This document shows positions 1 to 7,141 of a DNA stretch of 64,000 nt, one piece after another. Under the pieces are notes generated by a model, which had not been told where the DNA came from, did no database searches, and worked only from the letters and a program-made list of their open reading frames with translations. How positions within the stretch are numbered: position 1 is the stretch's first letter; the number at the start of each line of letters is the position of its first letter. The stretch spans positions 98,896-162,895 of the forward strand of contig NZ_JAXHLN010000002.1 in the NCBI RefSeq assembly GCF_034522235.1, read 5' to 3'. The translations under genes and the position numbers were made by a program. This stretch comes from Thiohalophilus sp. GTDB lineage: Bacteria > Pseudomonadota > Gammaproteobacteria > UBA6429 > Thiohalophilaceae.

Positions 1-1175
1 CGGTTTTCGAAGCCGACCCGCTCAACCTCTTCATTGTGGTGGAACTCGGGGATCATCATGCCACCGTGCTGGATGGTGACAGGTTTGAACCCATTCATCG
101 TTTCGAGACCCATTTCGCCCTGCATGGTGGGCCCAAGTATTCGCCGGGCGGGCGTTATGTATATTTTGCCTCGCGCGATGGCTGGATCAGCAAGTTCGAT
201 ATGTACAACCTCAAGACCGTGGCCGAGGTACGCGCCGGGATCAATACCCGCAATCTGGCCGTCTCCGCCGACGGGCGTTATGTCATGGTTGGCAACTACC
301 TGCCACACACCCTGGTGCTGTTCGATGCCCGTGATCTTTCATTGATCAAAATCTTCGATGTCAAAGATAAGTCTGGCCGTTCTTCCCGGGTCAGTGCCGT
401 GTATACGGCGCCGCCACGGGGCAGCTTTGTCGCCGCGCTGAAAGACGTCAAGGAAGTCTGGGAGATCAGCTATCTGGATGAGCCGGAGCCGGTGGCCACC
501 GGCTATATGCATGATTATCGCTATGAAGAGGGCTATATGGATCGTGGTCCTTTTCCCTTGCGACGGATCGTGCTGGACGACTATCTGGATGACTTCTTTT
601 TCGATCAGGATTACAAACATTTGATCGGTGCGGCACGCAATGCCAACAACGGTCAGGTGGTGAATCTGATCGTGGGACGCAAGATTGCCGAGATCGACCT
701 GCAGGGACTGCCGCATCTGGGATCGGGGATCAGCTGGGAGTACCAGGGTCGTCGAGTGCTGGCGACACCGAACCTGAAAAAGGGTGAAGTCAGCATCATC
801 GACATGCAGAACTGGAAGACCATCAAACGGATAAAAACCGGTGGCCCCGGGTTTTTCATGCGCAGTCACAAAAACAGCCCCTACGCCTGGGTCGATGTCT
901 TCTTCGGCCCGAATCATGACCAGGTGCACATCATCGACAAAGCCACGCTGGAGATCGTCAAGACCCTGAAGCCGGCCCCGGGCAAAACCGCCGCCCATGT
1001 CGAATTCGACCGCGACGGCCAACACGCCCTGCTGAGCATCTGGGACGAGGAAGGTTATGTGATCGTCTACGATGCAAAGACCCTCGAAGAGGTCAAGCGC
1101 CTGCCCATGAACAAGCCATCGGGCAAATACAACGTCTACAACAAGACCCGCTACACGGAAGGCACTAGTCACTAG
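1..1175 (+). CDS. nirF: Haem d1 biosynthesis protein NirF (5' end outside window)
   Basis: The frame is open from base 3, so the start codon lies before the window; about 390 codons are visible. The product is a cytochrome-d1-type beta-propeller: NLFIVVELGDHH, FALHGGPKYSPGGRYV and FASRDGWISKFD are typical of NirF, the propeller protein without the c-haem domain of NirS and NirN (no CxxCH is visible here). NirF takes part in a late step of haem d1 assembly in the periplasm; the exact reaction in the family is not settled. It implies that the organism makes cd1 nitrite reductase, although nirS and the other nir genes would have to lie upstream. The stop at 1173-1175 is followed by a repeat-rich gap. 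Identity is fairly sure; NirN is the main alternative but is longer and carries a c-type haem motif. Confidence 0.85.
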   Translation, partial: VFEADPLNLFIVVELGDHHATVLDGDRFEPIHRFETHFALHGGPKYSPGGRYVYFASRDGWISKFDMYNLKTVAEVRAGINTRNLAVSADGRYVMVGNYLPHTLVLFDARDLSLIKIFDVKDKSGRSSRVSAVYTAPPRGSFVAALKDVKEVWEISYLDEPEPVATGYMHDYRYEEGYMDRGPFPLRRIVLDDYLDDFFFDQDYKHLIGAARNANNGQVVNLIVGRKIAEIDLQGLPHLGSGISWEYQGRRVLATPNLKKGEVSIIDMQNWKTIKRIKTGGPGFFMRSHKNSPYAWVDVFFGPNHDQVHIIDKATLEIVKTLKPAPGKTAAHVEFDRDGQHALLSIWDEEGYVIVYDAKTLEEVKRLPMNKPSGKYNVYNKTRYTEGTSH

Positions 1176-1200
1176 TCTCTAGATGCTAGAAAGATATTTC

Positions 1201-1265
1201 ACCACCAAGACACCAAGACACTAAGTGTTAATAAAATAATTTCGTGTTTTTGAGACTTCGTGGTT
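1201..1265. repeat. 8-bp-period inverted repeat element
   Basis: The left arm reads ACCACCAA GACACCAA GACACTAA (8-bp units). The right arm ends in CTTCGTGGTT, and the two arms are roughly complementary. One of several short-period repeats in the core intergenic gaps; no coding capacity. Confidence 0.6.
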
Positions 1266-1300
1266 CAATAATTTACCTGGTACCTGTGGCGTCAGCCACC

Positions 1301-1367
1301 AGTGGGAGGCGATTCCATCGGCGACTTGCCGGGATGCGAGAGGTCGCGGCTGAAAGCCCCTCCCACT
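1301..1367. repeat. Palindromic REP-like element
   Basis: AGTGGGAGG at 1301-1309 is the exact complement of CCTCCCACT at 1359-1367. The arms enclose a GC-rich core containing GGCGACTTGCC and GTCGCGGCTGAAAG, an arrangement typical of dispersed REP-type hairpins in gammaproteobacteria. Confidence 0.55.
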
Positions 1368-1380
1368 AGAAATAGTCGCT

Positions 1381-1408
1381 AGGTCCTAGGTCCTGGGTAC
1401 CAGGCCCT
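1381..1408. repeat. Degenerate heptanucleotide tandem repeat
   Basis: Four 7-bp units in phase: AGGTCCT, AGGTCCT, GGGTACC, AGGCCCT. Confidence 0.6.
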
Positions 1409-1460
1409 GGCAGGGTGTGTTCAATACGCCCTATGCGTTGACGTCATCCGGTACATTTTA

Positions 1461-1546
1461 ACCACGAAGACTCGAAGCCACGAAGATCGTTGTTGTTATC
1501 CAGGTTTACCTTCGTGACCACTTCGTGTCTTGGTGTCTTCGTGGTT
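1461..1546. repeat. 8-bp-period inverted repeat element
   Basis: The left arm is ACCACGAA GACTCGAA GCCACGAA. The right arm (1511-1546) contains CTTCGTG, TCTTGGTG and TCTTCGTGGTT and is its approximate complement. This is a second copy of the type seen at 1201-1265. Confidence 0.6.
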
Positions 1547-1568
1547 AGATTTTAGTACCTGGTATCTA

Positions 1569-1603
1569 CTAGCCCCTGGCCCCTAGCCCCTGGCCCCTAG
1601 AGA
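1569..1603. repeat. Degenerate heptanucleotide tandem repeat
   Basis: Units CTAGCCC and CTGGCCC alternate twice and are followed by CTAGAGA, five units in perfect 7-bp phase. They end 8 bases before the moaA stop codon. Confidence 0.65.
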
Positions 1604-1611
1604 CTGCGGCG

Positions 1612-2592
1612 TCAGCCGCCGGTCATGGACATGAAGCGCAACACCTGTTCCGGTTTTTCGTTGAACTCGTGGCGCTCGGGTTTGAGGGCGATGGCCCTGA
1701 CGATGTGCTGTTCCAGTTCGGCATCGCTGATCCCGGCGCGCAGCAGTTCGCGCAGCGGGTAGCGCTCTTCCTGGCCCAGGCACATGTACAGCGTACCGTC
1801 GACCGACAGGCGCACCCGGTTGCAGGTCTCGCAGAAGTGCTGGGAGATGGGGGTGATAAAGCCGATGCGCAGCTCGGTGCCGGCGACTTGCACATAGCGG
1901 GCCGGGCCGCCGCCGGGCATCATGCCGGGTATCAGCTCGTAATGTTCGGCGAGACGCGCTTTGACATCCTGCAGGTTGATGTACTGATCGGTGGCGGCGC
2001 GGCCGGTTTCGCCCATCGGCATGGTTTCAATAAAGCGCAGGGTGAAGTCGTGCTCGATGCAGAACTCGACCATCTCCTCGACCTCGTCGTCATTGACGCC
2101 CTTCATGACTACCATATTGATCTTGATGGGATGAAACCCGGCCTGTTTGGCGGCCATCAGGCCGTTGAGCACCTTCTCCAGCTTGCCCTGGGTGATTTCC
2201 TTGAAGCGCTCGGGTTTGAGGGTATCCAGACTGACATTGATACGGCTGATCCCGGCCTCGAACAGCGCCTGGCCGTGGTTGTCGAGGCGGGTGGCATTGG
2301 TGCTCAGCGACAGATCCTCGATACCGGGCAGGGCGGCCAGACGGGCAGCCAGTTCGGGCAGGTTCTTGCGCACCAGGGGCTCACCGCCGGTGATCCGAAC
2401 CCGGCGGGTGCCGAGCCGGCCGAAGGCGGCGATGACCCGCTCGATCTCCTCAGGCGTCAGCCAGTGCGCGGGCTCCTCAAAGTCTTTGAATCCTTCGGGC
2501 ATGCAGTACTTGCAACGCAGATCACAGCGGTCCGTGACCGAGAGCCGGACATAGTCGATGCGCCTGCCGAAGGGGTCGATGAGATCTGTCAT
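1612..2592 (-). CDS. moaA: GTP 3',8-cyclase MoaA (molybdenum cofactor biosynthesis)
   Basis: Radical-SAM enzyme for the first step of molybdopterin synthesis, converting GTP to 3',8-cyclo-7,8-dihydro-GTP in the cytoplasm. The N-terminal cluster motif CDLRCKYC (CxxxCxxC, residues 23-30) binds the SAM [4Fe-4S] cluster. The C-terminal CETCNR followed 14 residues later by a cysteine binds the second cluster. The protein ends in Gly-Gly, the conserved MoaA tail inserted into the active site. At 326 aa it has normal length. The ATG at 2592 has AGG upstream (TCAGGTATTT). Mo cofactor is needed by the soeA product encoded 5 kb downstream. The gene is transcribed towards nirF and is monocistronic here. 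Confidence 0.95.
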   Translation of the reverse strand: MTDLIDPFGRRIDYVRLSVTDRCDLRCKYCMPEGFKDFEEPAHWLTPEEIERVIAAFGRLGTRRVRITGGEPLVRKNLPELAARLAALPGIEDLSLSTNATRLDNHGQALFEAGISRINVSLDTLKPERFKEITQGKLEKVLNGLMAAKQAGFHPIKINMVVMKGVNDDEVEEMVEFCIEHDFTLRFIETMPMGETGRAATDQYINLQDVKARLAEHYELIPGMMPGGGPARYVQVAGTELRIGFITPISQHFCETCNRVRLSVDGTLYMCLGQEERYPLRELLRAGISDAELEQHIVRAIALKPERHEFNEKPEQVLRFMSMTGG

Positions 2593-2761
2593 AAATACCT
2601 GAGCGTGTTGCGATGGATAGACGAAATTATAGGCGAAAATTAGTAGCTTGTAATGTACTGAAAAATCTTCAAAAAATCCGGTTAATTGGCGCTATTGTGG
2701 GCCGATCTGACAGAGCCAGTATAGCCGCCGGATGACGGAGTGCAATCCGGCACCGGAGAGT

Positions 2762-2777
2762 AAGTGAGCGCTCACTT
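2762..2777. promoter_or_regulatory. 16-bp perfect palindrome, TetR-type operator candidate
   Basis: AAGTGAGCGCTCACTT is a perfect palindrome with the GTGAGCGCTCAC core often bound by TetR-family repressors. It lies between divergent moaA and the diguanylate cyclase gene, about 120 bp before the latter. No TetR gene is in the window. Confidence 0.4.
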
Positions 2778-2873
2778 GGAACTAATTCAAATATTCTAAA
2801 GTAGTGATATCCTGTGCCGATACCCTTATTACCTATTTAACTTGGGGTAAACCCTGAATTCGACAAGACTGTT

Positions 2874-2887
2874 CCCCCCGCGGGGGG
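2874..2887 (+). promoter_or_regulatory. C6G/CG6 palindrome overlapping the ribosome binding site
   Basis: CCCCCCGCGGGGGG is a perfect 14-bp palindrome. Its G-run is the only plausible Shine-Dalgarno sequence and ends 8 nt before the ATG at 2896. Pairing of the two runs in mRNA would hide it. Confidence 0.4.
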
Positions 2888-2895
2888 CGATTCAA

Positions 2896-4158
2896 ATGCG
2901 ATACTCCTTACGAAAGCGAATGCTGTTCGGTACCGGCCTGATGCTGGTGCCCTTGCTGTTACTGGGCATTATCGGCTATCTATTTTATCTGCAAACCATT
3001 GATTCGTTTGAGGCGGTGATTCAGGAAAGCCTGCCGGTGGGCCTGCCGGTCAGCGAGCTCCATCGTGACATCCTGCAGCTTGATATGCCGCTGGACAGAT
3101 ACCTGCTCAGCGGCAGCCAGCGCGAGCGTCAGCGGTTCAGCAAACAGACCCGGGATATCGATCGCCAATTCACCGCCTTGCTGAACAATTCAGGCTTGCA
3201 GCGGGAATATCGCAGGGACATCAGCCGCGCGGCGGCAAGCTGGCGCGAACTGGTCATGCTGGGCGAGGCGATTATCGAGCGGGACCGCACCGGTCACACC
3301 GTTCCGTTGGCGAATATTACCCACTTCGAAAAGCAGCAGCAGAAAACCAGCCGGATGCTGGATGAGGTCTATATCACCCTGCAGTCCGAGATCCGCAGCA
3401 ATTATCAAGATGCCCTGCATAACCAGCAACAGATCCAGGTATTGCTGCTGGTGGTATTCATCGCGGGGGTACTGGTGGCAGTCAGTATCGGCAACCGGCT
3501 GGCTCGCCAGGTGCTCAGGCCGCTCGCCGTGTTAAGCGAGGGCACCGAGCGTTTCGGTAATGGCGATTTGAGCCACCGGATTCAACTGGGGGACCGAGAC
3601 GAATTTGGCCGGCTGGCAAAGACCTTCAATGAAATGGCCGATCAGCTCGAATTTCTGGCCGCCTATGACAGCCTGACCGGCCTGCTGAACAAACGCGAGT
3701 TCGAGATACGCCTTAACGATGAGGTGCGCCGCGCCCGGCGGGCCCGGCATCCCTTCGTGCTGTTGCTGCTGGACCTGGATGATTTCAAACTGGTCAACGA
3801 TACTCACGGGCATCAGGCGGGCGATCAGGTTCTGCAAAAGCTGGCCGCCCTGTTGAAAACGCAGGTCAGGGACGCCGATTATATCGGTCGGTACGGCGGC
3901 GAGGAATTCGGCATCATCCTCACCGATAGCTCCGAACAGGATGGCAGTGAAACCGCGGAGCGGATTCGCCAGGTAGTGGAAGCGGAACAATTCGTTGTTA
4001 ACGAGGACATTGATATCCGTATCACCATGAGCATCGGGCTCGCCTGCTATCCCGATGATGCCGCCAACGCCGACATGTTAATTGGCTGTGCCGACGAGGC
4101 GCTTTACAAAGCCAAGGACACCGGCCGCAATCGCGTGATCGCCTTCAGCGGCAGCTGA
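2896..4158 (+). CDS. Membrane diguanylate cyclase (HAMP-GGDEF)
   Basis: Likely inner-membrane sensor making cyclic di-GMP from two GTP. A transmembrane helix at about residues 9-31 is followed by a helical periplasmic region (32-178) resembling four-helix-bundle sensor domains, then a second helix (about 181-198), a HAMP linker (about 199-253) and a GGDEF domain (about 260-417). The signature is GGEEF at 334-338, compatible with activity. The product-inhibition I-site RDAD (RxxD) sits at 325-328, exactly five residues upstream, so feedback control should be intact. No EAL domain is present. The gene appears monocistronic. The signal sensed is unknown. Confidence 0.9.
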   Translation: MRYSLRKRMLFGTGLMLVPLLLLGIIGYLFYLQTIDSFEAVIQESLPVGLPVSELHRDILQLDMPLDRYLLSGSQRERQRFSKQTRDIDRQFTALLNNSGLQREYRRDISRAAASWRELVMLGEAIIERDRTGHTVPLANITHFEKQQQKTSRMLDEVYITLQSEIRSNYQDALHNQQQIQVLLLVVFIAGVLVAVSIGNRLARQVLRPLAVLSEGTERFGNGDLSHRIQLGDRDEFGRLAKTFNEMADQLEFLAAYDSLTGLLNKREFEIRLNDEVRRARRARHPFVLLLLDLDDFKLVNDTHGHQAGDQVLQKLAALLKTQVRDADYIGRYGGEEFGIILTDSSEQDGSETAERIRQVVEAEQFVVNEDIDIRITMSIGLACYPDDAANADMLIGCADEALYKAKDTGRNRVIAFSGS

Positions 4159-4174
4159 ATAGAGAAAAGAGAAT

Positions 4175-4303
4175 AACGCAGAGGCGCAGAGATATAATTT
4201 TGGATGTTGAATTTTAAATTTTAAATTTTGAATTTCGGTTGTGCACCCAATTCAAAATTCAACATTAAGAATTCAAAATTGCATTACTCTGCGTCTCTGC
4301 GGT
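4175..4303. repeat. Nested inverted repeat: 8-bp arms outside, 7-bp arms inside
   Basis: The outer arms are AACGCAGA GGCGCAGA (4175-4190) and CTCTGCGTCTCTGCGGT (4287-4303). Inside, GAATTTT AAATTTT AAATTTT GAATTTC (4209-4236) faces AATTCAA AATTCAA CATTAAG AATTCAA (4249-4276). The element lies between converging genes. Confidence 0.7.
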
Positions 4304-4312
4304 GAAAAATAT

Positions 4313-4942
4313 TTATCGGCTGGTTTTGCCGTTGCCGGCTTCGCGCATCATCATGGCCATTTTGACCAGGTCGGCGATGGAGCGGGCCCGCATTTTTTCC
4401 ATGACCTTGGCGCGGTGCACTTCCACGGTCTTGACGCTGATGCCCAGTTCCTCACCCACATCCCGGTTGGGCTTGCCGGTGACCACCCGGTCCATGACTT
4501 CCTGTTCGCGGGTGGTGAGGTTGTCATAGCGGGCCTGCAAATTCTCCAGTTCGGCGCGTTGTTTGAGTCGGTTGCGATGCTTCTGCACGGCGGCCTGGAT
4601 CGTATCCAGCAAGACCTGGTCGTTGAACGGCTTTTCGATGAAATCGATCGCACCGTTTTTCAGCGCGCGTACCGCCATCGGTACATCGCCGTGGCCGGTG
4701 ACGAAGACGATAGGCAGGTCAATGCCCCGCTCGGTGAGAATGTGTTGTAAATCCAGACCGCTGATGCCGGGCATGCGCACATCCAGAATCAGACAACCGA
4801 GGGAATCCTCGGTGTAGTTATCCAGAAATTCGTTGGCCGAACCGTAGGTCCGGATGTTCAGACCGACCGACTCGATTAACCATTCAATGGACTCGCGTAC
4901 GGCCTGATCGTCATCGACTACGTGGATGGTCGCTTTTTTCAT
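4313..4942 (-). CDS. FixJ/NarL-class response regulator
   Basis: Two-component transcription regulator with an N-terminal receiver domain (residues 1-120) and a C-terminal LuxR-type helix-turn-helix. The acidic pocket VVDDD, phosphoacceptor Asp54 (LILDVRMPG), the TGHGD loop and the conserved Lys in IEKPF are present. The HTH begins LTTREQEVMDRV and includes GISVKTVEVHRAKVMEKM, the FixJ/TtrR subgroup signature. I start at the ATG at 4942 (MKKATIHVVDDD), the usual family N-terminus; a GTG at 4969 would add nine residues. No partner kinase is adjacent, so it is an orphan in this window. Target genes cannot be inferred. Confidence 0.88.
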   Translation of the reverse strand: MKKATIHVVDDDQAVRESIEWLIESVGLNIRTYGSANEFLDNYTEDSLGCLILDVRMPGISGLDLQHILTERGIDLPIVFVTGHGDVPMAVRALKNGAIDFIEKPFNDQVLLDTIQAAVQKHRNRLKQRAELENLQARYDNLTTREQEVMDRVVTGKPNRDVGEELGISVKTVEVHRAKVMEKMRARSIADLVKMAMMMREAGNGKTSR

Positions 4943-5281
4943 TATTGTACTAACTGTCTGGTCCTCCACCGGTGTCGTTGCCCCTGAAACCGGTTGGCGG
5001 GTTTACCCTTGAATAGTCCATTTGCCGGGCGCTGTGATGCGGGTTCGAAACAGCCCCGTCGGACGCTTTGCTGCGGCCAGCCCGGGCACTTCCGGAAACC
5101 TCGCATTTTCCACGTGGTTATCGGCAATGTGATGCAGTTCTCAAATTTTTTCTTAGTGTAAGAGGTGATTTCATCACGGGCTAAATATCCCTTTTTAGAT
5201 AATGCTCTTTTCGTCATCCAGCATATAGGAGGCGGTCAGGGGAACGTTATTGGGGATTACCCTAATTTTGCCCGGAAGGCG
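4943..5281. other. Intergenic region without recognised gene
   Basis: About 340 bases between the response regulator start and the soeC terminator. Reading frames here are short and lack family resemblance. It presumably holds the promoter of the regulator gene; no clear motif was recognised. Confidence 0.5.
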
Positions 5282-5310
5282 AAAAAAAGCGCATCGGAGG
5301 ATGCGCTTTT
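5282..5310 (-). terminator. Rho-independent terminator of soeABC
   Basis: On the minus strand a GCGCATC/GATGCGC stem (5289-5295 with 5300-5306, 4-nt loop) is followed by seven U. It lies 24 bp past the soeC stop. Confidence 0.8.
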
Positions 5311-5333
5311 GGCAGTGCGTTGCCGGTTGGCAA

Positions 5334-6302
5334 TCAGATGGTCTGATAGTAGAGGTTCTGCGGATGATTGGCCTGGGCGAAGAAAAACCAGCGCTCGAAC
5401 AGCAGGCCGATGTACTGCACCACGAACGCGACGGCCAGAACCTGGACACTGGCGGCGCTGAGGCCGGCCCACAGCAGGATCAGCGGCACGGGGAACACCA
5501 GGACCAGGAAAATGTACTTGATCGACCGGAACCAGGCCGCGCTGGCGCCGTGGAAATATTCCCGGGTGTTATAGGAGCCGCCCATCATGCCCATGGCTTT
5601 TTGTACCACGGTGCTGTGGCGCATGCCGATGGCGGTCTGGACGGTTGACTTGTACTTGATCCGGGCGTTGCGATACAGCGAGGCAGCGCGGGTGATCAGG
5701 CTGACCAGCGTCAGGATCACCGCCCAGCTACCGTAGAAGCCGGTCAGGCCGGCGCCCTGCCAGGCCGCCAGCGCGGTGGCCAGGGTGAACCCGGAGGCGG
5801 CGCCCAGCAAGGTGTAGTTAATCACGGTCAGGACACTGGCCCATTCCTGCAGGAACTTGATGCTGGCGTAGATCATGGCGGTGGCGATATACAACACGAA
5901 CACGGCCAGGGTCGTGATCGCCCCGACGATCAGTGCCGGCTGATTGGGCATGCCGTTACCGAACCAGTCGGGTTGCCAGCCGCTGAAGTGCAGCACGCCG
6001 TAGACGAACACCAGGCCCATGACCGCCGGCAGGATGATGACTTCCCGCGACAGCCAGGAGGTGCGCCACTGGCTCGCGGCACGCCAGGCCCGCTCCGGCC
6101 GCCCCAGATGAAGGAAGGACGCAGCCAGGCCACCGACCATCAACACCAGGGCGATGATACTGCCGGTGATATAGAAACCGCTGCTCTGTGCCGGCAGCAG
6201 GTTGACGGCGGAATACAACTGGCCACTGAACAGCGCCAGAAACAGCCCCTGACCGGCACCGATCAGCGTAGTGAGAAAAATAACCGAAAATGCAGGATGC
6301 AT
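5334..6302 (-). CDS. soeC: Sulfite dehydrogenase membrane anchor SoeC
   Basis: DmsC/NrfD-like integral membrane subunit that anchors the SoeAB module to the inner membrane and passes electrons from sulfite oxidation to the quinone pool. The 322-aa protein has about eight hydrophobic helices. The start MHPAFSVIFLTTLIGAGQGLFL and the LHLGRPERAWRA motif after helix 2 are typical of DmsC-like anchors. It is the last gene of the soeABC operon, 113 bp after soeB, and that gap contains an inverted heptamer repeat rather than a promoter I can recognise. A terminator follows. Other DmsC-type complexes (DMSO or polysulfide reductase) are the alternatives; a 967-aa SoeA without signal peptide and the sulfur context favour Soe. 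Confidence 0.8.
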   Translation of the reverse strand: MHPAFSVIFLTTLIGAGQGLFLALFSGQLYSAVNLLPAQSSGFYITGSIIALVLMVGGLAASFLHLGRPERAWRAASQWRTSWLSREVIILPAVMGLVFVYGVLHFSGWQPDWFGNGMPNQPALIVGAITTLAVFVLYIATAMIYASIKFLQEWASVLTVINYTLLGAASGFTLATALAAWQGAGLTGFYGSWAVILTLVSLITRAASLYRNARIKYKSTVQTAIGMRHSTVVQKAMGMMGGSYNTREYFHGASAAWFRSIKYIFLVLVFPVPLILLWAGLSAASVQVLAVAFVVQYIGLLFERWFFFAQANHPQNLYYQTI

Positions 6303-6320
6303 AGCAAATTCTCCGAATTT

Positions 6321-6408
6321 GAGTTACGAGGGACGAGGGCCGAGTTACGAGGAACAGCGAATCGAGGTATATCTTTTTTCCTCGTCACTCGTAACTCGGC
6401 CCTCGTCA
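6321..6408. repeat. Inverted heptamer arrays between soeB and soeC
   Basis: The left arm is GAGTTAC GAGGGAC GAGGGCC GAGTTAC GAGGAAC (6321-6355). The right arm is CTCGTCA CTCGTAA CTCGGCC CTCGTCA (6381-6408). Both keep exact 7-bp phase and are mutually complementary, so a long hairpin could form in the soe mRNA. Confidence 0.7.
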
Positions 6409-6415
6409 CTTTGTT

Positions 6416-7141
6416 TTAGAGTAGCCAGTCGTCCAGGGTGACATCCTTGGTGGTCTTGTGCCGGATATCCTCTTTCTTGAGCGGATTGTCCACGCGCACC
6501 AGCTCGTCTTCATGGATGTGCATCTTGGTCTTGCGCCGCGGCAGGTAATGGTTGGCCGGCTTGGTGCCCCATTCGGGCATCAGCTGGTAACCGCCCTGTT
6601 CGCGAATCGCGACCGACACTTCCGAGTCAGGATCGTGGACGTCACCGAACAGCCGGGCGTTGGTCGGGCAGGCCATGACGCAGGCCGGTTTGCGCTCGGC
6701 TTCGGGCAGGGATTCGTCGTAGATACGATCCACGCACAGGGTGCACTTGGTCATCACCTGTTCTTTCTCGTCCAGCTCGCGCGCGCCATAGGGGCAGGCC
6801 CAGGAGCAGTATTTGCAGCCGATGCATTTGTCATAGTCTACCAGCACAATGCCGTCGTTCTCGCGCTTGTAGCTGGCGCCGGTCGGGCAGACCGGCACGC
6901 AGGGCGCGTCCTCGCAATGCAGGCAGCTCTTCGGGAAGTGGATGGTTTCCGTGTTCGGGAAATTGCCCACCTCATAGGTCTGCACCCGGTTGAAGAAGGT
7001 CCCGGTGGGGTCCTTGCCATACGGATTCTCGTCGAACAGCGGGCCGGCGGCACCGGAAGTATTCCACTGCTTGCAGCTGGTGACGCAGGCGTGGCAACCC
7101 ACGCAAACATTCAGATCGATAACGAGGGCTAACTGGGACAT
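6416..7141 (-). CDS. soeB: Sulfite dehydrogenase iron-sulfur subunit SoeB
   Basis: Ferredoxin-like subunit carrying four [4Fe-4S] clusters between the molybdenum subunit and the membrane anchor. The cysteine groups are CVGCHACVTSC near residue 12, CLHCEDAPCVPVCP near 64, CIGCKYCSWACP near 97, and CTLCVDRI plus CVMACP further on, the full DmsB/PsrB set. No export signal is seen, matching the cytoplasmic Soe enzyme. Its ATG overlaps the soeA stop by one base (TAATG), so the two are translationally coupled. Length 241 aa is normal. Confidence 0.88.
   Translation of the reverse strand: MSQLALVIDLNVCVGCHACVTSCKQWNTSGAAGPLFDENPYGKDPTGTFFNRVQTYEVGNFPNTETIHFPKSCLHCEDAPCVPVCPTGASYKRENDGIVLVDYDKCIGCKYCSWACPYGARELDEKEQVMTKCTLCVDRIYDESLPEAERKPACVMACPTNARLFGDVHDPDSEVSVAIREQGGYQLMPEWGTKPANHYLPRRKTKMHIHEDELVRVDNPLKKEDIRHKTTKDVTLDDWLL

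Noticed and set aside
1669..2643. 324-codon open frame on the plus strand
   Set aside because: Antisense shadow of moaA; low-complexity composition and no ribosome site.
4943..5217. Small minus-strand gene upstream of the FixJ-type regulator
   Set aside because: Short, low-quality frame with no ribosome site or family resemblance.
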